Part shown: positions 33,904 to 42,353 of the stretch, piece by piece
Layout: each line of letters opens with the position of its first letter
Numbering within the stretch: position 1 is the first letter of the stretch
Notes under the pieces: generated by a model
Seen by the model: only the letters and a program-made list of their open reading frames with translations
What the model was told of the DNA's origin: nothing
Databases searched by the model: none
Translations under genes and position numbers: made by a program
From: an uncultured Clostridia bacterium
GTDB lineage: Bacteria > Bacillota > Clostridia > Oscillospirales > Ruminococcaceae
Direction: 5' to 3'
Length of the DNA: 64,000 nt
Assembly (NCBI GenBank): GCA_947631575.1
Contig: CANRLW010000004.1
Span: 1-64,000 of the forward strand

Positions 33904-35163
33904 CTACCTCTTTTCGGCAATTTTTTTCCTGAGAAGAGAACGCTCCGGAACATCTATGTCCGTTATTATAGTTATCTGCTCCATTGCATGATTTGCAACA
34001 GATGTTTCTTCTCCGCTGCTGTAATGCATTTTTTGAGGAACGAACTTTATAGGAGCTTTTTTCGGAACAACAAGCTCAAGCTCATCTGAAAGCTCAAAAT
34101 AATTTCTTACCGTAAGCCTCATTACGCCGCCGCTGCAACCGTCTACTGCACCCACAAAATCATAACCTCGGATATATCCGCTGTCCGCAAAATACTGACC
34201 GCCGTTTGTTATAATGTTCGCGTTCTGTGAACCGCTCCCGTCAGAAGGACTGCCGTAGAAAAAGCCCGTGCAATACGGTCTGTGACTTATTTTGTTCATT
34301 TCATCAAAGACCCATCCGGGTATCTTTTCATTTTTTAACGTACAGTCAATCGCCGTTCTGTATGCATTTGTAGTAAGAGCGGTATAATATGCGGATTTTG
34401 CCCTGCCCTCTATCTTAAAGCTGTCAATACCCACTTCGAGCAGATCGTTTATATGCTCTATCATGCACATATCACGGGCGTTCAGTATATAGCTCCCGCG
34501 CTCGTCCTCAAAGACCTTATAAAATTCTCCGGGACGTTTTTGCTCCATAAGGTAATATTCCCATCTGCAAGGCTGGGCGCATTCTCCTCGGTTTGCGTTT
34601 CTCCCCGTAAGATATTCGGAAATAAGGCACCTTCCCGAAAATGAAACGCACATTGCTCCATGAACAAACGCCTCTATTTCAAGATCATCGGGAATGTTAT
34701 TCCTTATCTTTTTTATTTCTTTAAGATCGACTTCCCGCGCTAGTACAACACGTTTTACTCTCATTTTATACAGTTCGAGGGCTGTCCTGTAATTTACTAT
34801 ACCCGTTTGAGTAGAGGCGTGTATCTCAAGTTTCGGCTGCAATTCGCGGATAAGGGAAATAATGCCTATATCCGCGGCAATTACAGCGTCTACTCCTGCG
34901 TTTACCGCCGCAGAAATAAATTCGGGAAAGCGTTCTATCTCATCATTGTTTGGAACAATGTTGCAGGTAATGTAGACCTTTACGCCTTTTTTATGCGCTG
35001 CCTGCACGGCTGAACAAAGTTCTTCTTCCGTAAAGTTTTTTGCTCCCGCCCTCATTCCGAAACTTTTTCCGCCAAGATAAACGGCGTCCGCTCCATAATC
35101 GAGAGCATATAACAGGCTTTCATGATCTCCTGCGGGAGAAAGAAGTTCTGTCTTTCTAAACAA
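33904..35163 (-). CDS. U32 peptidase-family protein (YrrO/TrhP-type tRNA hydroxylation)
   Basis: Family motifs: ELLSPAGDHESLLYALDYGADAVYLGG in pieces, VHGAMCVSFSGRCLISEYLTGRNANRGECAQPCRW with conserved Cys residues, and GIDSFKIEGRAKSAYY. These proteins bind Fe-S clusters and make 5-hydroxyuridine in tRNA (RlhA/TrhP) rather than being simple peptidases. The start is TTG 35163 with GAGGTGG upstream, which includes the mltG stop. The mltG neighbour matches Bacillus yrrL-yrrO order. 419 aa. Confidence 0.88.
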   Translation of the reverse strand: MFRKTELLSPAGDHESLLYALDYGADAVYLGGKSFGMRAGAKNFTEEELCSAVQAAHKKGVKVYITCNIVPNNDEIERFPEFISAAVNAGVDAVIAADIGIISLIRELQPKLEIHASTQTGIVNYRTALELYKMRVKRVVLAREVDLKEIKKIRNNIPDDLEIEAFVHGAMCVSFSGRCLISEYLTGRNANRGECAQPCRWEYYLMEQKRPGEFYKVFEDERGSYILNARDMCMIEHINDLLEVGIDSFKIEGRAKSAYYTALTTNAYRTAIDCTLKNEKIPGWVFDEMNKISHRPYCTGFFYGSPSDGSGSQNANIITNGGQYFADSGYIRGYDFVGAVDGCSGGVMRLTVRNYFELSDELELVVPKKAPIKFVPQKMHYSSGEETSVANHAMEQITIITDIDVPERSLLRKKIAEKR

Positions 35164-35174
35164 TATTTGCCACC

Positions 35175-36596
35175 TCAGGTGCCGCTGTTTTCTTCTCTCA
35201 AAGCGGCGTCTATGATATTCTGTTCATGTTCTTCAACTGTTTTTGCCCAGTAGAATGTTCCGTCCTTACTTGCGAGGAAGTAATAATAACTTGTGCTTGC
35301 AGGGTAAAGCGCCGCCTCTATCGCATCAAGACCGGGATTGCATATCGCTCCTGCGGGGAGTCCTTCGCACTTATATGTGTCATAAGCGTCCGCTATAGCC
35401 TGCATTTTTTCTTTATTTGTTGAGGTCGTTGCGGGCTTTATAACTCTTTCTATATAAGTGTCAGTCGTATCAGACTGGAGCATAGGGAAATTTTCGGGAT
35501 TATTCAGACGATTATGGAAAACAGATGAAACTCCCTCCATATTGGTTTTATTAGTACCTTCCCAGCATATCAAAGAGGCAAGGCGTATAACTTCGTCAAG
35601 CGACATGCCAAGCTCTTCCATCCTCTGTTTCATGGATTTTGTTATCTTTTGTTCAAAGGTATCATACATCTTGTCTGCGGCCATTTCCGCATAATATGTC
35701 GTATCTACCTTTAACCCTTTCTTTAGATCGTCTACCACATAGAAAAAGTAAGTGTCCGGGAACAGATAGCCCTCAAGCATATTCAAACGATTGGGGTTGT
35801 CCTCAATGCCTTCTTCAAAATCGTATTTATTTAATTTCTGCTTATAGCATTTTTCAAAATCAGACGCTTTGCAGACATAATTCTTTTCGAGTAGCTCGCC
35901 TACTTCTTTTGCCGTTAATCCCTCTGGAATAGTTACCTTTACTTGTTCGGTATATTCCTTGGGCGATTTCAGTGTAGTTATAAGGCTACCGTAAGACATA
36001 TTTGAATACAGCTTATAACTTCCTGTAAGAAAAGGCTTTTCGCCGCTGTCAGTAATTTTAATATATGTTTTCATCAGAAACGGCATATTTATAATACCGT
36101 TGCTGTACAGCTCGTCAACTATCTTATCTGGCGACATACTGCTGTCTATAGTTACTTCTGCCTCGCGTATGGTCTTTGACATTCCCGTAAAATCACGCAG
36201 ACCGTTTATCGTATATACCGCGAGTAATACTCCGGCAGCAAGCGATACGACCGCAAGTATAACTCCGAGAAAGACTTGTCCCATTGTCCTTGTGTGATCT
36301 ACGTTACTTTTATTTTTACGCCTTTTACGACGTTTTACAACATTTTCAACAGGAACATTCTGCACCGGGTTTTCCTTTATGGTTCCCATCAGACGTGTCT
36401 TTCCAAGCTCATCTGAGCTTTCGCTTTCTAATACGTCCTCGGGCAATGAAAACAGTTTTTTCTCACCTGTAAAGTCAGAAATACTGGTTATCTCCTGTGT
36501 TTCTTCAAGTTTTTCCTCAAATGGCTCTTCGAGTTCATTCTCGGATTCTTTTTCGTCTTTCTCATCAGAATCAAATATCAATTTATTGTCGTCCAT
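35175..36596 (-). CDS. mltG: Endolytic murein transglycosylase MltG
   Basis: A long acidic cytoplasmic N-terminus (about residues 1-100; Glu/Ser/Asp-rich), a single TM helix (about 107-130), then the YceG domain outside. LASLICWEGTNKTNMEGVSSVFHNRL holds the catalytic Glu (WEG), and MLQSDTT follows. The C-terminal CNPGLDAIEAALYPASTSYYYFL is typical. It cuts nascent glycan strands during elongation. Start ATG 36596 follows GGAGGTCG. Longer than E. coli MltG because of the N-terminal extension, as usual in Firmicutes. Confidence 0.94.
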   Translation of the reverse strand: MDDNKLIFDSDEKDEKESENELEEPFEEKLEETQEITSISDFTGEKKLFSLPEDVLESESSDELGKTRLMGTIKENPVQNVPVENVVKRRKRRKNKSNVDHTRTMGQVFLGVILAVVSLAAGVLLAVYTINGLRDFTGMSKTIREAEVTIDSSMSPDKIVDELYSNGIINMPFLMKTYIKITDSGEKPFLTGSYKLYSNMSYGSLITTLKSPKEYTEQVKVTIPEGLTAKEVGELLEKNYVCKASDFEKCYKQKLNKYDFEEGIEDNPNRLNMLEGYLFPDTYFFYVVDDLKKGLKVDTTYYAEMAADKMYDTFEQKITKSMKQRMEELGMSLDEVIRLASLICWEGTNKTNMEGVSSVFHNRLNNPENFPMLQSDTTDTYIERVIKPATTSTNKEKMQAIADAYDTYKCEGLPAGAICNPGLDAIEAALYPASTSYYYFLASKDGTFYWAKTVEEHEQNIIDAALREENSGT

Positions 36597-36617
36597 TTAC
36601 GACCTCCGTCAAGCAGA

Positions 36618-37148
36618 TCATTCATCAAAGATAGTGAACGTTGTCTGCATATCGTGAGATTCTTTCGGTATCTCACATAAAAAATCCTTATAACAAATTA
36701 TAACGCTTGTTCCGTTAAAGCTCTTTAAAAACCTGTCATAATATCCTTTTCCATAGCCGAGCCTATACCCATTTTCGTCGGCGCAAAGCGCAGGAACGAT
36801 ACAAAGCGTCTTTTCGCCGGCATAAGCGGGCCTGCTTTTCGGCGGTTCATCGATATTATACCGCCCTTTTTCAAGCTCGTTTATATCGTCAATATAATAG
36901 AATGACAATTCACTTTCGCCGCTTACAGGCAATGCAACGGGAATATTATTTGAAAGGCAATATCCGATAATGCGCCTTGTGTCCACTTCTATTTCGGTCG
37001 ACGCATAACAAAACACGTTGCTCGAGGAATTTACAAGCGGAACAAGCTGTCTGAAAATACTTTCATCAGCGGCGGCTTTTTTTGCCGCGTCCATTGCTTT
37101 TCTTCGTGCAATAAGCTCTTTTCTGAGAGCTGATTTTATTTCTCGCAT
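36618..37148 (-). CDS. 5-formyltetrahydrofolate cyclo-ligase
   Basis: Converts 5-formyl-THF to 5,10-methenyl-THF using ATP. The N-terminal KELIARRKAMD basic segment and the signature RLGYGKGYYDRFL near residues 128-140 are clear. 176 aa. Its ATG lies inside the end of the DJ-1 gene (13-bp overlap) without a clear ribosome binding site, so translation is probably coupled. Confidence 0.92.
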   Translation of the reverse strand: MREIKSALRKELIARRKAMDAAKKAAADESIFRQLVPLVNSSSNVFCYASTEIEVDTRRIIGYCLSNNIPVALPVSGESELSFYYIDDINELEKGRYNIDEPPKSRPAYAGEKTLCIVPALCADENGYRLGYGKGYYDRFLKSFNGTSVIICYKDFLCEIPKESHDMQTTFTIFDE

Positions 37149-37681
37149 TGTATGGTGTTGCGTATTGTGTCGCTTAGTTCTTTTCCTTTAAGAACTTTTA
37201 CAAGCTCAAGCCCGAAATCTACCGAAACGCCCGCTCCCGCGGCAGTTGTGAACAGTCCGTCGGTAACAACGTTACGCTCTGATATTTCTGCCCCATCAAG
37301 AAACTTTCTGTAATCGGGAAAAGCAGTAGCCTTGTGTCCCTTTAACAGTCCTCTTTTTCCATATATCGAGGGTGCTGCGCAAATTGCTCCCATAGGAATA
37401 TGATTTTCAGCACAATAGTCTATCGACGACTGAACAACGGAAGATGTTTCAAGATTTGCAGTTCCAAGCGAACCTCCCGGCAAAACTATCATTTCGAGCT
37501 TGTCTGAAAGCTCAATATCCTTATCCTCAATATCCGCCTTCATAGGGATCTTGTGAGAGCTTGTCACTTCCCTGCCGCCGACGCCGACGGTTATTACATC
37601 AAGTTTCGCCCTGCGCAGCATGTCTATCGGCGCAATAGCCTCGGTTTCTTCAAATCCGTTTGCAAGAAATACATAAACCAT
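37136..37681 (-). CDS. DJ-1/PfpI family protein
   Basis: 181 aa of the DJ-1 (YajL/ThiJ) type: ANGFEETEAIAPIDMLRRA with the conserved Glu, MPIGAICAAPSIYGKRGLL in the form MGAICAAP with the nucleophilic Cys near residue 100, and a late TAAGAGVSVDFGLELVKVL. Proposed roles are protein or nucleotide deglycation and stress protection; the actual role is unsettled. The start ATG directly abuts the tmk stop, with AAAGGAG inside tmk. Confidence 0.9.
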   Translation of the reverse strand: MVYVFLANGFEETEAIAPIDMLRRAKLDVITVGVGGREVTSSHKIPMKADIEDKDIELSDKLEMIVLPGGSLGTANLETSSVVQSSIDYCAENHIPMGAICAAPSIYGKRGLLKGHKATAFPDYRKFLDGAEISERNVVTDGLFTTAAGAGVSVDFGLELVKVLKGKELSDTIRNTIQCEK

Positions 37682-38362
37682 TTAATTGTTCTCCTTTGAT
37701 AATATAATATCAAGCTGTCCGCATATTTTTTTGAAAATATCGTCTACAGAAAACGGACTGCCGTCCTTTGCACATTCGACTATATCCCAGCCGCAGCGGT
37801 CTGCCGCGAACAATGCGCTTTTACGGCACTGTTCCAGAAAACTTATGTTTCTTTCGTGGATATCCTTTTTATTTTCATCGCCGTTATAACGCTTTTTCAA
37901 AAGCTCCTGTGATACCTCAACAGGCATATCGAGAAAAATGACCTTATCGGGTTTAGGAAGACCGAGCTTAATATACTCAAAATCAAAAAGCCATTCTAAA
38001 AATAAATCGTATTCTTCTTCGGGCATTTTAGCGAGCTGGTATATCGCATTTGAAGTTGTATATCTTCCTGTGATGACAAAACCGCCGTTCAGGTAAAATT
38101 CCTTCCAGTCTGTAACGTAGCTTACATATCTGTCAATGGCGTAGATCGTAGATGCCGAATAAGCTCCGTTTTTACCTTCGCATTTTACTGTTCCGTCAAG
38201 GTATTGCTGGACCAGTTTTCCACTAAGCGTTTCATAGTTCGGAAAACTTATAGCGCGAAAATCTTTTCCGAGTTTATTCAAATGCTCTGCCAGAAGTCCG
38301 AGCTGCGTTGATTTTCCGCATCCGTCAAGCCCTTCGATTACAACAAGTTTTCCATTTGGCAT
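37682..38362 (-). CDS. tmk: Thymidylate kinase
   Basis: Phosphorylates dTMP to dTDP. P-loop IEGLDGCGKSTQ, a DRYVSYVTDW-like DRx motif, GRYTTSNAIYQLAKM, and DMPVEVSQELLKKR. 226 aa, slightly longer than most bacterial enzymes. First gene of the minus-strand operon running to 30337. Start ATG 38362 follows GGAAGTGG. Confidence 0.93.
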   Translation of the reverse strand: MPNGKLVVIEGLDGCGKSTQLGLLAEHLNKLGKDFRAISFPNYETLSGKLVQQYLDGTVKCEGKNGAYSASTIYAIDRYVSYVTDWKEFYLNGGFVITGRYTTSNAIYQLAKMPEEEYDLFLEWLFDFEYIKLGLPKPDKVIFLDMPVEVSQELLKKRYNGDENKKDIHERNISFLEQCRKSALFAADRCGWDIVECAKDGSPFSVDDIFKKICGQLDIILSKENN

Positions 38363-38395
38363 AAAAAACCACTTCCGTAAATTAACATATAATAT

Positions 38396-38424
38396 ATTGT
38401 ATCACAATTTTACAAATAAGTCAA
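38396..38424 (-). promoter_or_regulatory. Sigma-A promoter of the tmk operon
   Basis: Minus strand -35 TTGACT (38424-38419), 17-bp spacer, -10 TACAAT (38401-38396), 33 bp before tmk. Confidence 0.8.
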
Positions 38425-38448
38425 TATATATGAACAATATTTCAGATT

Positions 38449-39162
38449 TTATTCAGAAAGTTCGCACTTTAACCCCGACTGAATGAAACCCAGCTTTTTA
38501 TAGAACGACAAATTCTTGTCCTCGCAAAGCAAAAAAACATTGCTTTTACAAAGCGTTTTGCATACGGACAAAATAAGCTCCGAGGCTTTTCCCTGTCCGC
38601 GCTTTTCGGGAATTGTCGCGATCTGCGACAAAAGAGCCTCTCCGCAAAGATCGTGCTGAACGGCAAGAACAGAGCTGTCATTGCCATAAAATTTTGAAAT
38701 ACCATGCCTTATTCTATGCGACATATCGAGATACCAAGGCTCAAAATTTATTTCAAACGAAGTTTTAAGAATATCATATGCTTTTGTCAAAGAAAGCTCT
38801 TTGATTTTTCCGCATACTTCGGGAACTTCTCCGTAGAACTTCATTAAATTCAGCTTTTTGCAATTAAGCGAAAGTTCGCCTTTCAGGATTTCTCCGATGT
38901 CATCAGAACAGAATATCTTTGAAAAACCGCTGAAAGTCAGAAATTCGCTCAATTCGTCTAATTTGTTATTATCCGCCTCGCTATGTTTGCATATAACAAA
39001 TTCGTTATAAAAACGCGCTAAAATAAACTCGTCCGATTTATAGAAACTGCAAAAATCATAATTCGTTCCATAAGCCTTCATCAGCGCTCTTATTTTCTGA
39101 GCCTCTATACCGCTTTTCGGGAGCATTAAAAGCTCATACTCGGAGTATACGAGCTTTATCAT
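38449..39162 (-). CDS. GNAT-family acetyltransferase with N-terminal extension
   Basis: 237 aa. The C-terminal GNAT domain (about residues 130-237) shows LSQIATIPEKRGQGKASELI (acetyl-CoA loop R-G-Q-G-K-A) and LCEDKNLSFYKKLGFIQSG. The N-terminal half has no recognised fold. The ATG overlaps the M42 peptidase stop (ATGA). Substrate unknown. Confidence 0.8.
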   Translation of the reverse strand: MIKLVYSEYELLMLPKSGIEAQKIRALMKAYGTNYDFCSFYKSDEFILARFYNEFVICKHSEADNNKLDELSEFLTFSGFSKIFCSDDIGEILKGELSLNCKKLNLMKFYGEVPEVCGKIKELSLTKAYDILKTSFEINFEPWYLDMSHRIRHGISKFYGNDSSVLAVQHDLCGEALLSQIATIPEKRGQGKASELILSVCKTLCKSNVFLLCEDKNLSFYKKLGFIQSGLKCELSE

Positions 39163-40163
39163 ATTTCAGCCGCCGCGGACAGCATTTTATCCGAAAGCAT
39201 TTTGACAGCGTCGAGGTCGCTTAGTTTAATAACGCAGGACGGCGAATGAAGATATCTGCAAGGAACGGAAATAGCACAGGGCCTTACTCCCGAGCGGCTT
39301 ACGCTTATTGTGCGGCTGTCGTTTCCTCCGGCGATAACGGTTTTTGTCTGAACGGGGATATTGTTTTCATTCGCGGTATTCATTGCGAGAGAATACAAGT
39401 CTCTGTCATAAAGCGAGCCGTTGTCCATATATGAAACGACCGCGCCTTTTCCAAGCTCGCATACTTTTTTTGCTCCCGAAACTCCCTCAATATCGCAGGC
39501 AGTTGTTGTTTCAATTACAAACGCAATATCCGGCTCAATGCCAAAAGCCGCCGCGGCAGCACCTCGCGTTCCTATCTCCTCGCGGACAGTAAAAGCATAC
39601 CATGCGTCATATTCGGGCGTTCCATTTATCATATCCATAAGGACAAGACAGCCGGCGCGGTCGTCAATTGCCTTTCCTTTTAAATACCCCTCGCCAAATT
39701 CAAAGTAGTCCGCGTCAAAATACGCATAGCTCCCGAGAGGAGCAACGCTTTCAGCTCCTTCGCGGGAACTTGCTCCGATATCAAGATAAAGCTCGCTTAT
39801 TTCGGGCATTTTCTTGCGCTCGTCTTTGGTCTGCTGGTGTAGAGCTTTTGTCGAACAAACGGCATACGCTCCGTTTTCAAGCCTGAACCCTCTGCCGATT
39901 ATAACAGACGGGTCTATACCGCCCACTGCTCCGAAACGCAGAAAACCTTCTTCGTCCGCATACGTTATCATAAGTCCTACTTCGTCCATATGAGCGGCAA
40001 ACATTATTTTGTTTTTAGGAGTTTTCCTTCCTCTTTTGAACACGATAAGGTTTCCGACATTATCGGTATAGACTTCATCTGCGCTTATATTATCCTTTAT
40101 AAATTCGCGAACTCTGCTTTCATCGCCCGAACAACCGTTTATTTCACATAATTTTCTGAGCAT
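39159..40163 (-). CDS. M42-family metallopeptidase (first copy)
   Basis: Glutamyl/endoglucanase-M type aminopeptidase with two metals: MFAAHMDEVGLMI, GKAIDDRAGC, VREEIGTRGA (catalytic Glu-Glu), VIETTTACD, IAGGNDSRTI, and a late RYLHSP. 334 aa. A cytoplasmic peptide-degrading enzyme that forms tetrahedral complexes in relatives. Start ATG 40163 follows GGAGGAAT. A second M42 gene sits 4 bp upstream; paralogous pairs often form mixed complexes. Confidence 0.93.
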   Translation of the reverse strand: MLRKLCEINGCSGDESRVREFIKDNISADEVYTDNVGNLIVFKRGRKTPKNKIMFAAHMDEVGLMITYADEEGFLRFGAVGGIDPSVIIGRGFRLENGAYAVCSTKALHQQTKDERKKMPEISELYLDIGASSREGAESVAPLGSYAYFDADYFEFGEGYLKGKAIDDRAGCLVLMDMINGTPEYDAWYAFTVREEIGTRGAAAAAFGIEPDIAFVIETTTACDIEGVSGAKKVCELGKGAVVSYMDNGSLYDRDLYSLAMNTANENNIPVQTKTVIAGGNDSRTISVSRSGVRPCAISVPCRYLHSPSCVIKLSDLDAVKMLSDKMLSAAAEI

Positions 40164-40167
40164 AGCG

Positions 40168-41175
40168 TTATTCCTCCGAAAATTTACAGATAAGCGCTGC
40201 TGTAGAATCTATATCACGCAGGTCTATCGTTTCAACGGGCGTATGCATATATCTTATAGGCATTGAAAGTGTACAGCACCTTATGCCGCTTTTGCATATT
40301 CCGAGAGCGTCCGCATTTGTTCCTGTAGTACCGGGCATTATCTCGCGGGTGTAAGGGATATCAAAGCTCTTCGCAAGGCTGCACAGTGTATTTGACATTT
40401 CTTTATCGAGAGATGCTGAAAATCCTATCATAACGCCGTTTCCCAGCTTTGCGGTGTCTTTTGGAGAACTGTCGGGAGTGTTTCCGAAAGAAACATCAAC
40501 AACTATCGCTAAGTCGGGGCTAAGCTTATAGCCGTTCATTTTTGCTCCGCTCTCCCCTGTTTCTTCGCGGCAGGAAAAGCATACCGCAATATTATATTTC
40601 AACTTTTTGCCTTTCAATTTTTCAATAGCTGAAAGTATAGCGCAAACGCCGCTCCTGTCGTCAATTGCGGGAGCGGATACTATTTTATCCGACAATTCGC
40701 GGAACTTTGAATTTACGGTTATCCTGTCGCCGAGTGAAATACATTCTTCGGCTTTCTCTTTGGACAAGCCGATGTCTATAAATATATCGTCTGTTTCTGG
40801 AACAGGTGTTTCTTTTTTTACGTGAGGAGGGAGAGTTGAAACAACCCCGAGGATATCCTTTTTCCCGTGAATAGTGACCGACTGAGCCAAAAGCGTTTTA
40901 AGATCGGGAGAACCGCAAGCTCCTACGCCTACAAAACCGTTTTCAGCAATATAGGTCACTATAAGTCCTACCTGGTCTATATGAGCGTCAAGCAGGAGCG
41001 TTTTAGCGTCAGGATTTCCCGACGGTATAAAACCCGTGACGCTCCCGAATTTATCAACGCTTACGTTTTCGGCATATTTGCGCAGATATTCCGCAGCCTT
41101 TTCGGAAACCGAAAATTCGTCGCCCGAAACTCCCGCGCAACCCGTAAGGTCTTTCAAAACCGATTTTATGTCCAT
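40168..41175 (-). CDS. M42-family metallopeptidase (second copy)
   Basis: Paralogue of the neighbouring M42 gene: LLLDAHIDQVGLIVTYI, APAIDDRSGVC, SCREETGESGAK (catalytic Glu-Glu), VDVSFGNTPD, GTTGTNADAL, and RYMHTPVE. 335 aa. Start ATG 41175 follows AAGGGA. It is preceded by the ImmA-type protease gene with 5 bp between. Confidence 0.93.
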   Translation of the reverse strand: MDIKSVLKDLTGCAGVSGDEFSVSEKAAEYLRKYAENVSVDKFGSVTGFIPSGNPDAKTLLLDAHIDQVGLIVTYIAENGFVGVGACGSPDLKTLLAQSVTIHGKKDILGVVSTLPPHVKKETPVPETDDIFIDIGLSKEKAEECISLGDRITVNSKFRELSDKIVSAPAIDDRSGVCAILSAIEKLKGKKLKYNIAVCFSCREETGESGAKMNGYKLSPDLAIVVDVSFGNTPDSSPKDTAKLGNGVMIGFSASLDKEMSNTLCSLAKSFDIPYTREIMPGTTGTNADALGICKSGIRCCTLSMPIRYMHTPVETIDLRDIDSTAALICKFSEE

Positions 41176-41180
41176 TTTAT

Positions 41181-41675
41181 TTATCCCTTTAAGAAATCAT
41201 TTTTGATATCGGAAATATTGAAATCATTGCCTTTGCTGTTAAGGGCAATGAGCTTATACGAAATTATCTCGGGCGGATAGCCGAGCTTTGCAGAAAGTAC
41301 TTCAATAGAATTTTCGCTTTCAAGCTCCGAAAGTATCTCGTTGTCGGAAATAAGCAAAGACGCCGCAAACAAGTTCGCTTCGCGCTCGGTCCTGCTGTTT
41401 TCGAGAAATAATGTGGTCTCGCGTATTCTTCCCTCGGAAAGTTCTCTGTGGAGCATATCGTGACCGAGCTCGTGGGCGCAGACGACCTCTTTCATCTTTT
41501 CATCAAGATCATCATTTATCACTATATATCTTGTGCCGTTTTCGGACAAATAAAACCCCTTCAGAGAACCGAGTTTTCTGAACCACACTTTTATACCTAG
41601 ATCTTCTGCTGTTTCTATTGCGTTTGAGCCGTATTCGTTTCTAATTCTGTTTGCAAGTTCAATGATCCGTTTCAT
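41181..41675 (-). CDS. ImmA/IrrE-family metalloprotease
   Basis: 164 aa. The zinc motif HELGH in VVCAHELGHDMLHRE (about residues 64-78) and the domain arrangement fit ImmA/IrrE. Such proteases usually cleave or regulate a cognate XRE repressor, here the gene immediately upstream. Start ATG 41675 follows AGGAAC. It is not accompanied by ICE or phage genes, but by two peptidase genes. Confidence 0.88.
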   Translation of the reverse strand: MKRIIELANRIRNEYGSNAIETAEDLGIKVWFRKLGSLKGFYLSENGTRYIVINDDLDEKMKEVVCAHELGHDMLHRELSEGRIRETTLFLENSRTEREANLFAASLLISDNEILSELESENSIEVLSAKLGYPPEIISYKLIALNSKGNDFNISDIKNDFLKG

Positions 41676-41721
41676 TTGTAGTTCCTGTTCTTCCTGAAAG
41701 TGCGGTCACAAAACGTAAATA

Positions 41722-42114
41722 TCAAGACTTTTCTTTGCGGCTGTCAAGATAGATCTCATTCAAGCACTCTATCAGCAATTTCTTGTCCTTGTCAGAGATA
41801 GAATTTCCCGCAAACAGACCTTTTGTTTCTTCAACAAATCTTATAGCGCCTGTACTTCTTCTGCCGTTATTCATAAGAGTTTTTAAAAGTTTGTCCTCTG
41901 CGGAAAGTTCGATCTCTGCACTGTCGTCTAAAAGAAACTCCGGCGTTACTTCGAGTTCTTTTGCCATTCTGTTCAATATTTCTTTTCTCGGCTTTCTGTC
42001 GCCATTAAGATAATAATACAGCGCACGATAGGTTATACCTACAGATTTTGCAAAATCGCTCCTGCTTATTCTTTTTCTTGTAAGCAGACAATCAAGCTTT
42101 TCAGATATTTTCAT
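41722..42114 (-). CDS. XRE-family transcriptional regulator
   Basis: Start ATG 42114 (MKISEKLDCLL) is 8 bp after GGAGG; an ATG at 42129 lies on that site. The helix-turn-helix is SRSDFAKSVGITYRALYYYLNGDRKPRKE in pieces (about residues 17-46), followed by a C-terminal segment with SAEDKLLKTLMNNGRRSTGAIRF. 130 aa. It leads the operon with immA, two M42 peptidases and a GNAT. An ImmR-ImmA-like pair is likely. Its own promoter is exact consensus, as expected of an autorepressed gene. Confidence 0.88.
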   Translation of the reverse strand: MKISEKLDCLLTRKRISRSDFAKSVGITYRALYYYLNGDRKPRKEILNRMAKELEVTPEFLLDDSAEIELSAEDKLLKTLMNNGRRSTGAIRFVEETKGLFAGNSISDKDKKLLIECLNEIYLDSRKEKS

Positions 42115-42140
42115 ACATATGCCCTCCATTTCATATTTTA

Positions 42141-42169
42141 ATTATAACAATTTGGAACGTTTTTGTCAA
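42141..42169 (-). promoter_or_regulatory. Consensus sigma-A promoter of the xre-immA operon
   Basis: Minus strand -35 TTGACA (42169-42164), 17-bp spacer, -10 TATAAT (42146-42141). Confidence 0.85.
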
Positions 42170-42190
42170 GCGCATTAAAATAACAAATAA

Positions 42191-42275
42191 TGAATGTTAT
42201 TCAATTGTATTCATTTTTTTCCGGAATAATTTTAAATTTTTTATTTAATTTTCAAATATTATGCATTATAATGAA
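42191..42275. promoter_or_regulatory. ARG-box-like sites upstream of argG
   Basis: TGAATGTTATTCA (42191-42203) and the overlapping reverse copy of TGAATACAATTGA (42201-42213) resemble ArgR/AhrC ARG boxes (TGAAT, A/T centre, ATTCA). A weaker TGCATTATAATGAA lies at 42262-42275 next to the argG -35. Alternatively these are operators of the divergent XRE regulator. No argR is in the window. Confidence 0.55.
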
Positions 42276-42284
42276 TAATTACGC

Positions 42285-42313
42285 TTGACAAATAAAATGA
42301 ATGAATGTAAAAT
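42285..42313 (+). promoter_or_regulatory. Sigma-A promoter of the arginine operon
   Basis: -35 TTGACA (42285-42290), 17-bp spacer, -10 TAAAAT (42308-42313). TGAATGAATG repeats lie inside the spacer. Confidence 0.75.
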
Positions 42314-42353
42314 CAAATATGTAAATAATTTTTCTGTAAAGGAGTTTTTAATT

